Shown here: positions 1 through 13,134 of the stretch, piece after piece | Layout: each line of letters begins with the position of its first letter | Position numbering within the stretch: the stretch's first letter is position 1 | Source: Bradyrhizobium canariense | GTDB taxonomy: Bacteria > Pseudomonadota > Alphaproteobacteria > Rhizobiales > Xanthobacteraceae | Assembly: GCF_019402665.1 (NCBI RefSeq) | Contig: NZ_VSST01000014.1 | Coordinates: 1-64,000, forward strand | DNA length: 64,000 bases | Direction: 5' to 3' | Made by a program: the position numbers and the translations under genes | Notes under the pieces: generated by a model | What the model was told of the DNA's origin: nothing | What the model saw: only the letters and a program-made list of their open reading frames with translations | Databases searched by the model: none

Positions 1-265
1 AAGCCGCCGGCTTCCGGCCTCAATGAGCCGCAGAGCCGACTGCTACGACAATGCCCCTGATGGAAAGCTTCTTCCACACCCTCAAGACCGAACTGATCCA
101 TCACCGTCAATATGAGACCCGCAATGAAGCCGAGCGCGACATCTTCGCTTACGTCGAAGGCTTCTACAATCAGACCCGAAGACACTCGGCCATCGGCTAT
201 ATCAGCCCGGTCGAGATGGAGCTAAAATCGGCTTGATCCATGTCCACTTTTTTGGGGGAAGATCA
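1..265 (+). mobile_element. Right end of an IS3-family insertion sequence (partial)
   Basis: The window opens inside an IS3-type transposase and the coding part stops at 236. A G/T-rich stretch follows (about 241-260, with TTTTTTGGGGG), the usual look of an IS3-family terminal inverted repeat, and the element plausibly ends near GATCA at 261-265. The left end lies outside the window, so the exact boundary and target duplication cannot be confirmed. Confidence 0.5.
2..236 (+). pseudogene. IS3-family transposase OrfB, C-terminal part, frameshifted
   Basis: This is the C-terminal end of a DDE integrase-type transposase (rve domain), which would catalyse strand transfer of the IS. The frame starting at 2 reads SMSRRADCYDNAP, the typical lead-in to the catalytic Glu segment. 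The continuation MESFFHTLKTE...RRHSAIGYISPVEMELKSA lies in the frame of 51-236. The two frames meet at about 56-60, where one extra base (CCCCTGATG rather than CCCGATG) breaks the reading frame. The 5' part is cut off by the window start. As read, the copy cannot make an intact transposase unless frameshifting or a sequencing error is involved. The identification as an IS3-type element is secure; the subgroup is not resolved. Confidence 0.8.
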
Positions 266-313
266 AGTCTGGATTGCTTCGCTACGCTCGCAATGACGGA
301 GGAGATGGGCCCC

Positions 314-1321
314 CTACGCCACGCCCGCCCGCAGCAAATCGTGCAGGTGCACGATGCCCACCACCTTGTCAGCCTCGGTCACCACCAGCGTCGTGATCTT
401 GCGGGTGTTGAGCACCTCGATCATCTCGGTGGCCAGCATCGAGGGCGGTACGGTTTTCGGCTGCCTGGTCATGATGTCGTCGACCGACGCCGTCAGCAGG
501 TCCGGGCGCATGTGGCGGCGCAGGTCGCCGTCGGTGATGATGCCGACGGCCTCGGCCGCATCGTTGATGATGCAGACGCAGCCGAGGCCCTTGGCCGACA
601 TCTCCATCACCGCGTCCGACATTTTCGTGCCGAGCGGCTTGACCGGGATCTCCGCGCCGGTGCGCATGTAGTCGCGGACGAACTTCAGCATCGCCCCTAA
701 CTTGCCGCCGGGGTGGAAATGCGCGAACTCCAGCGCGGTGAAGCCGCGGCCTTCGAGCAGGGCGATCGCGAGCGCATCGCCGATCGCGGCCTGCATCAGG
801 GTCGAGGTGGTCGGCGCCAGATTGTGCGGGCAGGCCTCGCGCGCCTTCGGCAGCTCGATCACGATGTCGGCCGCTTGTCCGAGCGAGGACGCCGCGTTCG
901 ACGTCACCGCGATCATGGGGATCGCGAACCGCGCGGAATAGTTCACCAGCGTCTTCATCTCCGGCTGCTCGCCGGACCAGGACAGCGCCATGATGACGTC
1001 GTCGGTGGTGATCATGCCGAGGTCGCCATGGGCGGCTTCGGCGGTGTGCACGAAGAAGGCGGGCGTGCCGGTCGAGGCCAGCGTTGCCGCGATCTTGCGG
1101 CCCATATGGCCCGACTTGCCGAGTCCGGTGACGATGACGCGGCCCTTCGCGTTGCGGATCAGATCGACCGCCTGGGCGAAGCTCGCGCCAAGCGGGCCGC
1201 GCAGGGCGGCGGCGAGCGCGTTGATACCGCCGCTCTCCGTTTCCAGCGTGCGGAGTGCGGATTCGACGCTGTCGGGAATGGGGCCGGATGATTGGGTCAT
1301 CAGCGGTTTCGAACTCGGCAT
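314..1321 (-). CDS. kdsD: Arabinose-5-phosphate isomerase (KdsD/KpsF family)
   Basis: This enzyme interconverts D-ribulose 5-phosphate and D-arabinose 5-phosphate, the first step of Kdo synthesis for lipopolysaccharide, and acts in the cytoplasm. The N-terminal half is a SIS domain with the sugar-phosphate loop GLGKSGHMGRKIA, a histidine-rich segment FFVHTAEAAHGDLGM and the LSWSGEQPEM motif. The C-terminal half carries two CBS repeats (CVCIINDAAEAVGIITDGDLRRHM and the TTLVVTEADKVVGIVHLHDL region). The frame is open further upstream to 1426, but the family is usually about 320-335 residues, so I chose the ATG at 1321 (335 aa); the ATG at 1300 is also possible and neither has a clear Shine-Dalgarno. 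It is transcribed away from the outer membrane protein gene that follows. Confidence 0.9.
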   Translation of the reverse strand: MPSSKPLMTQSSGPIPDSVESALRTLETESGGINALAAALRGPLGASFAQAVDLIRNAKGRVIVTGLGKSGHMGRKIAATLASTGTPAFFVHTAEAAHGDLGMITTDDVIMALSWSGEQPEMKTLVNYSARFAIPMIAVTSNAASSLGQAADIVIELPKAREACPHNLAPTTSTLMQAAIGDALAIALLEGRGFTALEFAHFHPGGKLGAMLKFVRDYMRTGAEIPVKPLGTKMSDAVMEMSAKGLGCVCIINDAAEAVGIITDGDLRRHMRPDLLTASVDDIMTRQPKTVPPSMLATEMIEVLNTRKITTLVVTEADKVVGIVHLHDLLRAGVA

Positions 1322-1512
1322 GTTCTGGTCCAGGGAGGAGGGGCGTTCGTCCGTTGGCGCCTGCTTAGCACGCCACGGCCTTCGAGGCGACGAGGGCGCC
1401 CCAACCCTCAACCGGTCGTTAACCATAATTGTTTTAACTCCATTAACGATAGTTCCCGCCGATCGGCTGGGATGATCGCGAAAGTGTTTGATTTCGTTGG
1501 AGTTCTTCCATC

Positions 1513-3294
1513 GTGGGGTCGTCTCCAGGCACGAGCCGGAGCAAGCGCGCGCATTTTCTGCGCGCGGCTTTGCCGTGCTTTGCGCTGACGGTCCTCGGAA
1601 GCGCCCCCGGGGCGGCCCAGAGCCTCACCCCCGATCTGTTCAGTCCTAACCGCGGTGGCTTCGCATCGCCCGACACGCTGCCGACGCGCCGGACCGCGGG
1701 CGTGCCGCAGGCACCGTCGGATGCACTGCCGACGCTGCCAGATCCCAATGCCGATTTGCGCAAGCGCCAGCAGGCGCCGGCGCGCCCGGGCCAGAAACCG
1801 AACAGCCAAAACCCGACCAACCCAAACCCGACCAACCAGGTCCCGATCTACGGCCTGCCTGCCGCCAATGGCGCCAGCGCCTCCGGCTACGATTCGCTCA
1901 ACCGCAAGCGACAGCAGCCGAAGCTCTATCCCGGACAGCCGAAGCCGAAGCGCCCGGTCGGCCCCGGCTCGCCGGTGCCGCCGGCAACGCCGGAGCGAAC
2001 GCTCGGCCCGCCGCGCATCGCGCCGCCGCCCTCCGAGACCGCGCACAAGACACCGGTGCCGCCGGCGCTGGCCGGCAACGTGCCCGGCCAGCCGCTGCGC
2101 CGCCGCCTCAAGCTCGACGAGGATGCGTTCGGCGCGGTCGGCGACTATGCCGGCAGCTTCCTGATCAAGGGCGGGCTCGAGCTCTCCACAGGCTACGACA
2201 CCAACCCGGCGCGCTTGAACAAGCCGGTCGGCTCGCCGGCCTATGTCGTCGCGCCCGACCTGCTCGTGGCGTCCGATTGGGAGCGCCACGCGCTGGTCGC
2301 GGATCTGCGCGGCTCGTTCTCGGGCTACACCAACAACATGCCGGCGACGATCGACGGCTTTGCCTCGCCCTCGCCGGTCGAGGTCGACCGCCCCGATTTC
2401 ACCGGCCATGTCGACGGCCGCATCGACGTCAATCGCGATCTCAAGCTGACCTCGCAGCTGCGCCTGCGGCTCGCCACCGATAATCCCGGCAGCCCGAACG
2501 TGCAGGCCGGCCTGCAGAAATTTCCTGTTTATGCCACCTATGGCACGACCGTCGGCTTCGACCAGACCTTCAACCGCTTCCAGGTCGCGGCTGGCGCGAC
2601 CGTCGATCGCACCGCCTACACCAACTCGAAACTCACCGACGGCTCGACCTTCAGCAACGATGACCGCGACTTCAACCAGTATGGCGGCGTGGGGCGCTTC
2701 TCCTACGAATTGAAGCCGGGCTTGAAGCCGTTCGTCGAGATCCAGGGCGACACCCGCGTGCACGACCAAGCCGCCGACCGCAACGGCTTCTTCCGCGATT
2801 CAAACGGCGGCTACGCCAAGGTCGGCACGTCCTTCGAGTTCTCGCGCATCCTGACCGGCGAGGTCTCGGTCGGCTATTCCGCACGCAACTATGTCGATCC
2901 GCGCCTGAGCCAGCTCTCCGGCTTCCTGACCTCGGGCTCGCTGATCTGGAACGCAAGCGGCCTCACCACGGTGAAATTCGCCACCGACACGCAGATCGCC
3001 GAGACCACTATCCCCGGCTCCTCCGGCGTGCTGGTGCATACCTACGCCGCCGAGGTCGATCACGATTTCCGCCGCTGGCTCACGGCAGTCGGCAAATTCA
3101 CCTACGGCACCTACGACTACCAGGGCCAGAATCGCAACGACAAGACCTACTCGTTCGAAAGCAACCTGATCTACAAGCTCAACCGCAACATCTGGATCAA
3201 GGGCACGCTGCGCCACGACATCCTGGATTCGAACCAGGCGGGGTCAAGCTCGCAGGGCACGGTGGCGATGGTCGGGGTGAGGCTGCAGAATTAG
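1513..3294 (+). CDS. Outer membrane beta-barrel protein
   Basis: A 593-aa protein with a basic N-terminus, a hydrophobic stretch and an AQS cleavage site at about residues 35-37, consistent with a Sec signal peptide. Residues 40 to 190 form a low-complexity Pro/Asn/Arg-rich linker (for example [12 protein letters not shown]). From about 210 onward, alternating beta-strand segments with many Tyr/Phe/Asn/Asp residues resemble the BBP2-type putative beta-barrel porins found in rhizobia, ending in VRLQN. The start is a GTG preceded by GGAG at about 1498. Function is not known; an outer-membrane location is inferred from composition. It is divergent from the Kdo isomerase gene, leaving about 190 bp of shared promoter region. 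Confidence 0.75.
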   Translation: MGSSPGTSRSKRAHFLRAALPCFALTVLGSAPGAAQSLTPDLFSPNRGGFASPDTLPTRRTAGVPQAPSDALPTLPDPNADLRKRQQAPARPGQKPNSQNPTNPNPTNQVPIYGLPAANGASASGYDSLNRKRQQPKLYPGQPKPKRPVGPGSPVPPATPERTLGPPRIAPPPSETAHKTPVPPALAGNVPGQPLRRRLKLDEDAFGAVGDYAGSFLIKGGLELSTGYDTNPARLNKPVGSPAYVVAPDLLVASDWERHALVADLRGSFSGYTNNMPATIDGFASPSPVEVDRPDFTGHVDGRIDVNRDLKLTSQLRLRLATDNPGSPNVQAGLQKFPVYATYGTTVGFDQTFNRFQVAAGATVDRTAYTNSKLTDGSTFSNDDRDFNQYGGVGRFSYELKPGLKPFVEIQGDTRVHDQAADRNGFFRDSNGGYAKVGTSFEFSRILTGEVSVGYSARNYVDPRLSQLSGFLTSGSLIWNASGLTTVKFATDTQIAETTIPGSSGVLVHTYAAEVDHDFRRWLTAVGKFTYGTYDYQGQNRNDKTYSFESNLIYKLNRNIWIKGTLRHDILDSNQAGSSSQGTVAMVGVRLQN

Positions 3295-3333
3295 CGCGTG
3301 TGGCCGTTGCCATTGGCGATACCAAGCCCGAGG

Positions 3334-3463
3334 TGTCGTCCTGGCGAAAGCCAGGACCCATTACCCCAGGGAGTAGTTTGGCGAAGACTCGTCGTTTGGT
3401 ACTGCGACCGGCCAACGATCGAGGGATCACGCGGTATGGGTCCTGGCTTTCGCCAGGACGACA
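3334..3463. repeat. 130-bp palindromic repeat element, family 1 copy 1
   Basis: Arms 3334-3361 and 3436-3463 are near-perfect inverted repeats, and each arm itself folds (TCCTGGC-GAAA-GCCAGGA). The core between them matches, in reverse complement, the core of the element at 11123-11251, for example around the shared ACTCCCTG and GTCTTCGCCA words. It therefore behaves as a discrete interspersed element. It lies between the convergent ends of the outer membrane protein gene and gltD. Confidence 0.85.
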
Positions 3464-3508
3464 GCGGATTTATTGCCTGACTCCGAGCTTGCGCGGCTCG
3501 CGCAAAGT

Positions 3509-4960
<1,452 letters not shown>

Positions 4961-5004
4961 TAAACCCGAAGTCCCTGCCGCTTAAATTCGTTTGCTTTCT
5001 CTCC

Positions 5005-5107
5005 CCTCATCCTGAGGAGCGGCGCGCTTGGCGCCGCGTCTCGAAGGATGAAGGCCCCCGCTGTGGTTTCATGGTTCGAGACGCGCTTCGCGCTCCTCAC
5101 CATGAGG
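5005..5107. repeat. Palindromic repeat, family 2 copy A (within gltB-gltD spacer)
   Basis: Two hairpins face each other: CTCATCCTGAGGAGC with GTCTCGAAGGATG, and TGGTTCGAGACGC with GCTCCTCACCATGAGG. Related copies lie at 13002-13110 and 54020-54124. The stems differ in sequence between copies but remain self-complementary. The element sits in the spacer of the gltBD transcription unit. Confidence 0.85.
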
Positions 5108-5117
5108 CTTTTCTTAG

Positions 5118-9851
<4,734 letters not shown>

Positions 9852-10343
9852 GTCCTCGTCCTCTCCATGCGGCAAGCTGCCTCACCGCCATCTTCGGCGC
9901 ACCTTGGGCGTCCCGCGGCACCCGCTTCTGGGTCACCGCTCGTCCGCTCGCGAGCCGCATTTTCTTAAATTCAGGCCAAGGCGTTCTTCGTCCCCGAGAA
10001 CGGCTTTGCCTGTTGCCTTCTTGGCGCTCGAAAGCACCGACTTTCGTTGCAATCCCTATGCCGGAACCGCAAGCAAAATTGAGACAGTCTTCCTGTCCTA
10101 ACCGCCACCTTGCCAAACTTTTGTCTATCACACAAGCGCGCGCAAGTCCCGATTCCCCATAGATCAATCGATCCCTTTCCAAAAGTTGCGCGGCCCCGCT
10201 TTTGAAGCAAACGCGCCCTGATCCGGCCCCGCCGACGCCGGAATCCCCAATGAAGCTTCTGATCAACCGTTCGGAAGCCGCGCCACGCCGCAAGAAGCGA
10301 AAGAGTGCGATCCATCCGGGGGCCTGACAGGAGCGTCTCGATC
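9852..10343. other. Long divergent intergenic region upstream of gltB
   Basis: This 492-bp region separates gltB (leftward) from the secreted protein gene (rightward). It holds the Shine-Dalgarno sequences of both genes. ORFs across it lack recognisable products and are not supported as genes. No strong terminator, tRNA or riboswitch-like structure was found. It presumably contains the gltBD promoter and a long leader, but I could not place them. Confidence 0.5.
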
Positions 10344-11084
10344 ATGAAGTTTTTCACAGGATGGATGGCTGCCGCCGCGCTGGCGCTGGCCGCGACCGCC
10401 GCACAAGCGCAAGTTCCAGCGCGAGGGGCGATGATCGCGGTCTCGGATTTCGACGGGCCCTATGCGCCGCCGGAGGCCGCGCCGCCCCCGCCGCCGCGCT
10501 ATGGCTACGAAGAACGCGGGCCGGCCCCGGTGCTGCTGCCATCGACCGAGGTCTACGCGGTGCTGCGCGAAAACGGCTTTTCTCCGCTGGGCATCCCGCG
10601 CCTGCGCGGCAGCGTCTACACCATCGCGGTGATTGACCGCCGGGGCGAGGACGGCCGGCTGGTGATCGATGCCCGCGACGGAAGGATTTTGCGCTTCATG
10701 CCGGCTGCCGACGCCTACGGTATGGCGCCGGGCTACGAGCAGCCTGCGGTTGCGCCTTACCGCCCGCAAAGCGCGCTACCGCCGCCAACCATGATCCGCA
10801 ATGGTCCGCCACGCCCACCGGCCCCGATCCCACATGTCGCCAGCCGCTCCGTCCCGCTCCCGAAGGCGGCTCCGCCACGCGAGGCGCCGGTCGCCGCCAA
10901 GCCAGCCGAACCCGCGGCGGCGCAGGCAGCGCAGGCTCAACCTACCACGCAGACCGTGGCGGCCGTGCCGGCAAAGCCCGCTGAGGTCCCACCGCAAGCC
11001 GCCGCGCCGACCGTAGGTCAGGCCAAGCCTGCCGCGACGATCCTGCCGACACAGGAGATGCCGGCGGCACAAGGGCTGGACTAA
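10344..11084 (+). CDS. Secreted Pro/Ala-rich hypothetical protein
   Basis: A 246-aa protein whose ATG at 10344 follows the Shine-Dalgarno CAGGAG. MKFFTGWMAAAALALAATAAQAQ is a clear signal peptide with cleavage after AQA. Residues 40-130 form the only region that looks folded, with YAVLRENGFSPLG, RLRGSVYTIAVIDRRGEDGRL and ARDGRILRFMPA, a pattern seen in many Bradyrhizobium periplasmic proteins resembling a PepSY-like beta unit. From residue about 140 to the end the protein is Pro/Ala/Lys-rich and likely disordered. The function is not recognised. It probably sits in the periplasm or cell envelope. It is divergent from gltB and followed by a repeat element and the hsp20 terminator. Confidence 0.75.
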   Translation: MKFFTGWMAAAALALAATAAQAQVPARGAMIAVSDFDGPYAPPEAAPPPPPRYGYEERGPAPVLLPSTEVYAVLRENGFSPLGIPRLRGSVYTIAVIDRRGEDGRLVIDARDGRILRFMPAADAYGMAPGYEQPAVAPYRPQSALPPPTMIRNGPPRPPAPIPHVASRSVPLPKAAPPREAPVAAKPAEPAAAQAAQAQPTTQTVAAVPAKPAEVPPQAAAPTVGQAKPAATILPTQEMPAAQGLD

Positions 11085-11122
11085 GCGTGGCGTTTGATGC
11101 GATGGCCCGCATCACACCAACG

Positions 11123-11251
11123 GTGTCGTCCTGGCGAAGGCCAGGACCCATACCGCGAGGTCCCTCGGTTATTCGTGGTAGGAGTACCGAACGGCAAGTC
11201 TTCGCCACATTACTCCCTGTGGTTATGGGTCCGGCCTTCGCCGGGACGACA
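11123..11251. repeat. 130-bp palindromic repeat element, family 1 copy 2 (inverted)
   Basis: Arms at 11123-11150 and 11225-11251 are inverted repeats of the same sequence as at 3334-3463. The core is homologous to copy 1 in the opposite orientation. Two transposed-looking copies of a non-coding element therefore exist within 8 kb. Confidence 0.85.
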
Positions 11252-11252
11252 T

Positions 11253-11283
11253 AAAAAAACGCCCCGGGGCACCGGGGCGTTTT
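11253..11283 (-). terminator. Rho-independent terminator of hsp20
   Basis: The stem AAAACGCCCCGG / CCGGGGCGTTTT (11256-11267 and 11272-11283) closes on a GGCA loop and, read on the minus strand, is followed by a run of Ts. It lies 26 bp after the hsp20 stop. The A/T flanks on both sides mean it could also stop transcription from the plus strand. Confidence 0.85.
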
Positions 11284-11309
11284 CGCAACTTGGAAGTGGC
11301 CGACGTGAT

Positions 11310-11771
11310 TTACGCGGCTACCGAGTTCTCGATCACCTGTGCGCCTTGCGCACCGGTGTTGATCGCGATCTGGCGGGGCTTCTTCGCTTCGGGAATCTCA
11401 CGGACGAGGTCGACGTGAAGCAGCCCGTTCTCGAGCGAGGCGTTCTTCACTTGCACGAAGTCGGCAAGCTGGAAGGCGCGCTCGAAGGCACGCGCGGCGA
11501 TTCCGCGGTACAGCACTTCGGCCTTCGAGTTCTCGTTGGCGACTTTCTCGCCCTTGATCGTCAGCGTGTTTTCCTTCGCGACGATGGAGAGCTCATCCTT
11601 GGCAAAGCCCGAAACCGCAACGGTGATGCGGTAGTCGTTCTCGCCGGTGCGCTCGATATTGTAGGGGGGATAACCGGGGCTGCCGTCCGAACCGGCCTGG
11701 TCAAGCAGGTTGAAGAGGCGGTCGAAGCCGACGGTGGAACGGTAGAAGGGGGTCAGGTCGTAGGTACGCAT
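11310..11771 (-). CDS. Small heat shock protein, Hsp20/IbpA family
   Basis: A 153-aa ATP-independent chaperone that holds unfolding proteins in the cytoplasm. The N-terminal arm MRTYDLTPFYRSTVGFDRLFNLL is typical of class A (IbpA-like) rhizobial small heat shock proteins. The alpha-crystallin domain runs from about residue 30 to 130 and includes YRITVAVSGFAKDELSI, NTLTIKGEK and the motif ENGLLHVDL before the C-terminal tail. The open frame extends upstream to 11885, but the ATG at 11771 is preceded by GGAGGA and matches the family start. The leader just upstream folds like a ROSE thermometer, and a terminator follows the gene. Confidence 0.93.
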   Translation of the reverse strand: MRTYDLTPFYRSTVGFDRLFNLLDQAGSDGSPGYPPYNIERTGENDYRITVAVSGFAKDELSIVAKENTLTIKGEKVANENSKAEVLYRGIAARAFERAFQLADFVQVKNASLENGLLHVDLVREIPEAKKPRQIAINTGAQGAQVIENSVAA

Positions 11772-11830
11772 GGTCAAGTCCTCCATTGAGCGACTGTTGG
11801 TAACCCGCCCGCCAATCGGGCCGGGCTTTC
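11772..11830 (-). promoter_or_regulatory. ROSE-type RNA thermometer in the hsp20 leader
   Basis: On the minus strand the last leader segment reads AGUCGCUCAAUGGAGGACU (11777-11795). AGUC pairs with GACU and CUC with GAG, leaving one bulged G and an AAUG loop, so the Shine-Dalgarno GGAGGA is sequestered. The UCGCU word and the unpaired G opposite the Shine-Dalgarno match the conserved ROSE signature (U(U/C)GCU). A second hairpin, CCCG-G-CCCG / CGGG CGGG, lies just upstream (11804-11825). Heat would melt the first hairpin and allow translation. The 5' end of the transcript was not located. Confidence 0.8.
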
Positions 11831-11990
11831 GTCTGTGTGCAGCCTGATGTTCCGGTTCCGAAACACTGGTAGCGGCCTGCATCAAGGTGATATGGGTTGA
11901 GGAGAACGGCGTTCAAGAGGGCGGATACTTAGCCTTTTCGGCGCTCCCGCCCCCTGATTTGCAGCACTTCGTGCCCAAGCCCTCCTCATC

Positions 11991-12938
11991 ATGACGCTGG
12001 TCTCGATACCATCCAATCCCGTTCCCGAAGACGTCGTCAGCGGTACCATCAAGACCCCCGATGGCGTCGAGCTGCGCTTTGCGCGCTGGGCGCCGCCGGC
12101 GAACCGCAAGGGCACGGTCTGCGTCTTCACCGGGCGCAGCGAGCAGATCGAGAAATATTTCGAGACCGTGCGCGATTTGCGCGACCGCGGCTTTGCGGTG
12201 GCGATGATCGACTGGCGCGGGCAGGGCCACTCCTCGCGCCGCCTGCGCGATCCGCGCAAGGGCTATGTCCGCGACTTCGCCGATTTCGAGATCGACGTCG
12301 AGACCTTTGTGCAGCAGGTGGTGCTGCCGGATTGCCCGCCGCCCTTCTTCGCGCTCGCCCACTCCATGGGCGGCACCGTGATGCTGCGGGTGGCGCATGC
12401 GGGCAAGCGCTGGTTCGACCGCATGGTACTGTCGGCGCCGATGATCGACCTGCCCGGCCGCGCCACCTCGTTTCCGGCGCGGGCTCTGCTGAAGACGATG
12501 CGCGTGTTGGGAATGGGCGGCCGCTATGTCCCCGGTGGCAGCGACCAGATCACCGGGCTCAATCCCTTCATCAACAATCCGCTGACCAGCGATCCCGTGC
12601 GCTATGCGCGCAATGCGGCGATCCTTGAGGAGGATCCGACCCTCGGGCTCGCGTCACCGACGGTCGCCTGGGCCGATACCGCTTTCCGCGCGATGAACAC
12701 ATTCAGGGGCAAAAACTACCCGTCCGAGATCCGTCAGCCGATCCTGATGCTGGCGGCCTCCAGCGACACCGTGGTCTCGATCGCGGCGATCGAGGAGTTC
12801 GCCTATCATTTGCGCGCCGGCTCCCATCTCGTGATCGCCGGCGCCAAGCACGAGATCCTCCAGGAGCAGGACCGCTACCGTTCCCAATTCTGGGCCGCCT
12901 TCGACGCCTTCGTGCCGGGCACGCCGCTGTTCAAGTGA
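11991..12938 (+). CDS. Alpha/beta hydrolase, lysophospholipase-like (PldB family)
   Basis: A 315-aa serine hydrolase. The strand/oxyanion region KGTVCVFTGRSEQIEKYFETV and MIDWRGQGHSSR (about residues 38-83) is typical of monoglyceride lipase and lysophospholipase L2 relatives. The nucleophile elbow is AHSMGG at about residue 123-128, the acid lies in AASSDTVVS, and the catalytic His in GAKHEIL near residue 283. No signal peptide is visible, so it is probably cytoplasmic or loosely membrane-bound. The substrate is likely a lysophospholipid or monoacylglycerol, but the sequence cannot separate these. It is divergent from hsp20 and convergent with the di-haem cytochrome gene, with a palindromic repeat between them. 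Confidence 0.88.
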   Translation: MTLVSIPSNPVPEDVVSGTIKTPDGVELRFARWAPPANRKGTVCVFTGRSEQIEKYFETVRDLRDRGFAVAMIDWRGQGHSSRRLRDPRKGYVRDFADFEIDVETFVQQVVLPDCPPPFFALAHSMGGTVMLRVAHAGKRWFDRMVLSAPMIDLPGRATSFPARALLKTMRVLGMGGRYVPGGSDQITGLNPFINNPLTSDPVRYARNAAILEEDPTLGLASPTVAWADTAFRAMNTFRGKNYPSEIRQPILMLAASSDTVVSIAAIEEFAYHLRAGSHLVIAGAKHEILQEQDRYRSQFWAAFDAFVPGTPLFK

Positions 12939-13001
12939 GGATTTGAAGTGAATGGCTGCTGCGCGCGAGGTGCGCTCCCTCGCCCCGCTTAGTTCGCAAG
13001 A

Positions 13002-13110
13002 CCCTCATGGTGAGGAGCGCGGAACGCGCGTCTCGAACCATGAAGGCCCGGCTCTCGCCCGCGGCCATCCTTCGAGACGCCCGCTTTGCGCGGGCTCCTC
13101 AGGATGAGGG
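13002..13110. repeat. Palindromic repeat, family 2 copy B
   Basis: Same design as 5005-5107 but in reversed orientation. The left hairpin uses CATGGTGAGGAGC with GTCTCGAACCATG, and the right one uses CATCCTTCGAGACGC with GGGCTCCTCAGGATG. It lies between convergent genes. Confidence 0.85.
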
Positions 13111-13134
13111 CGGCCTGCTTGGGACAGAGCTCGA

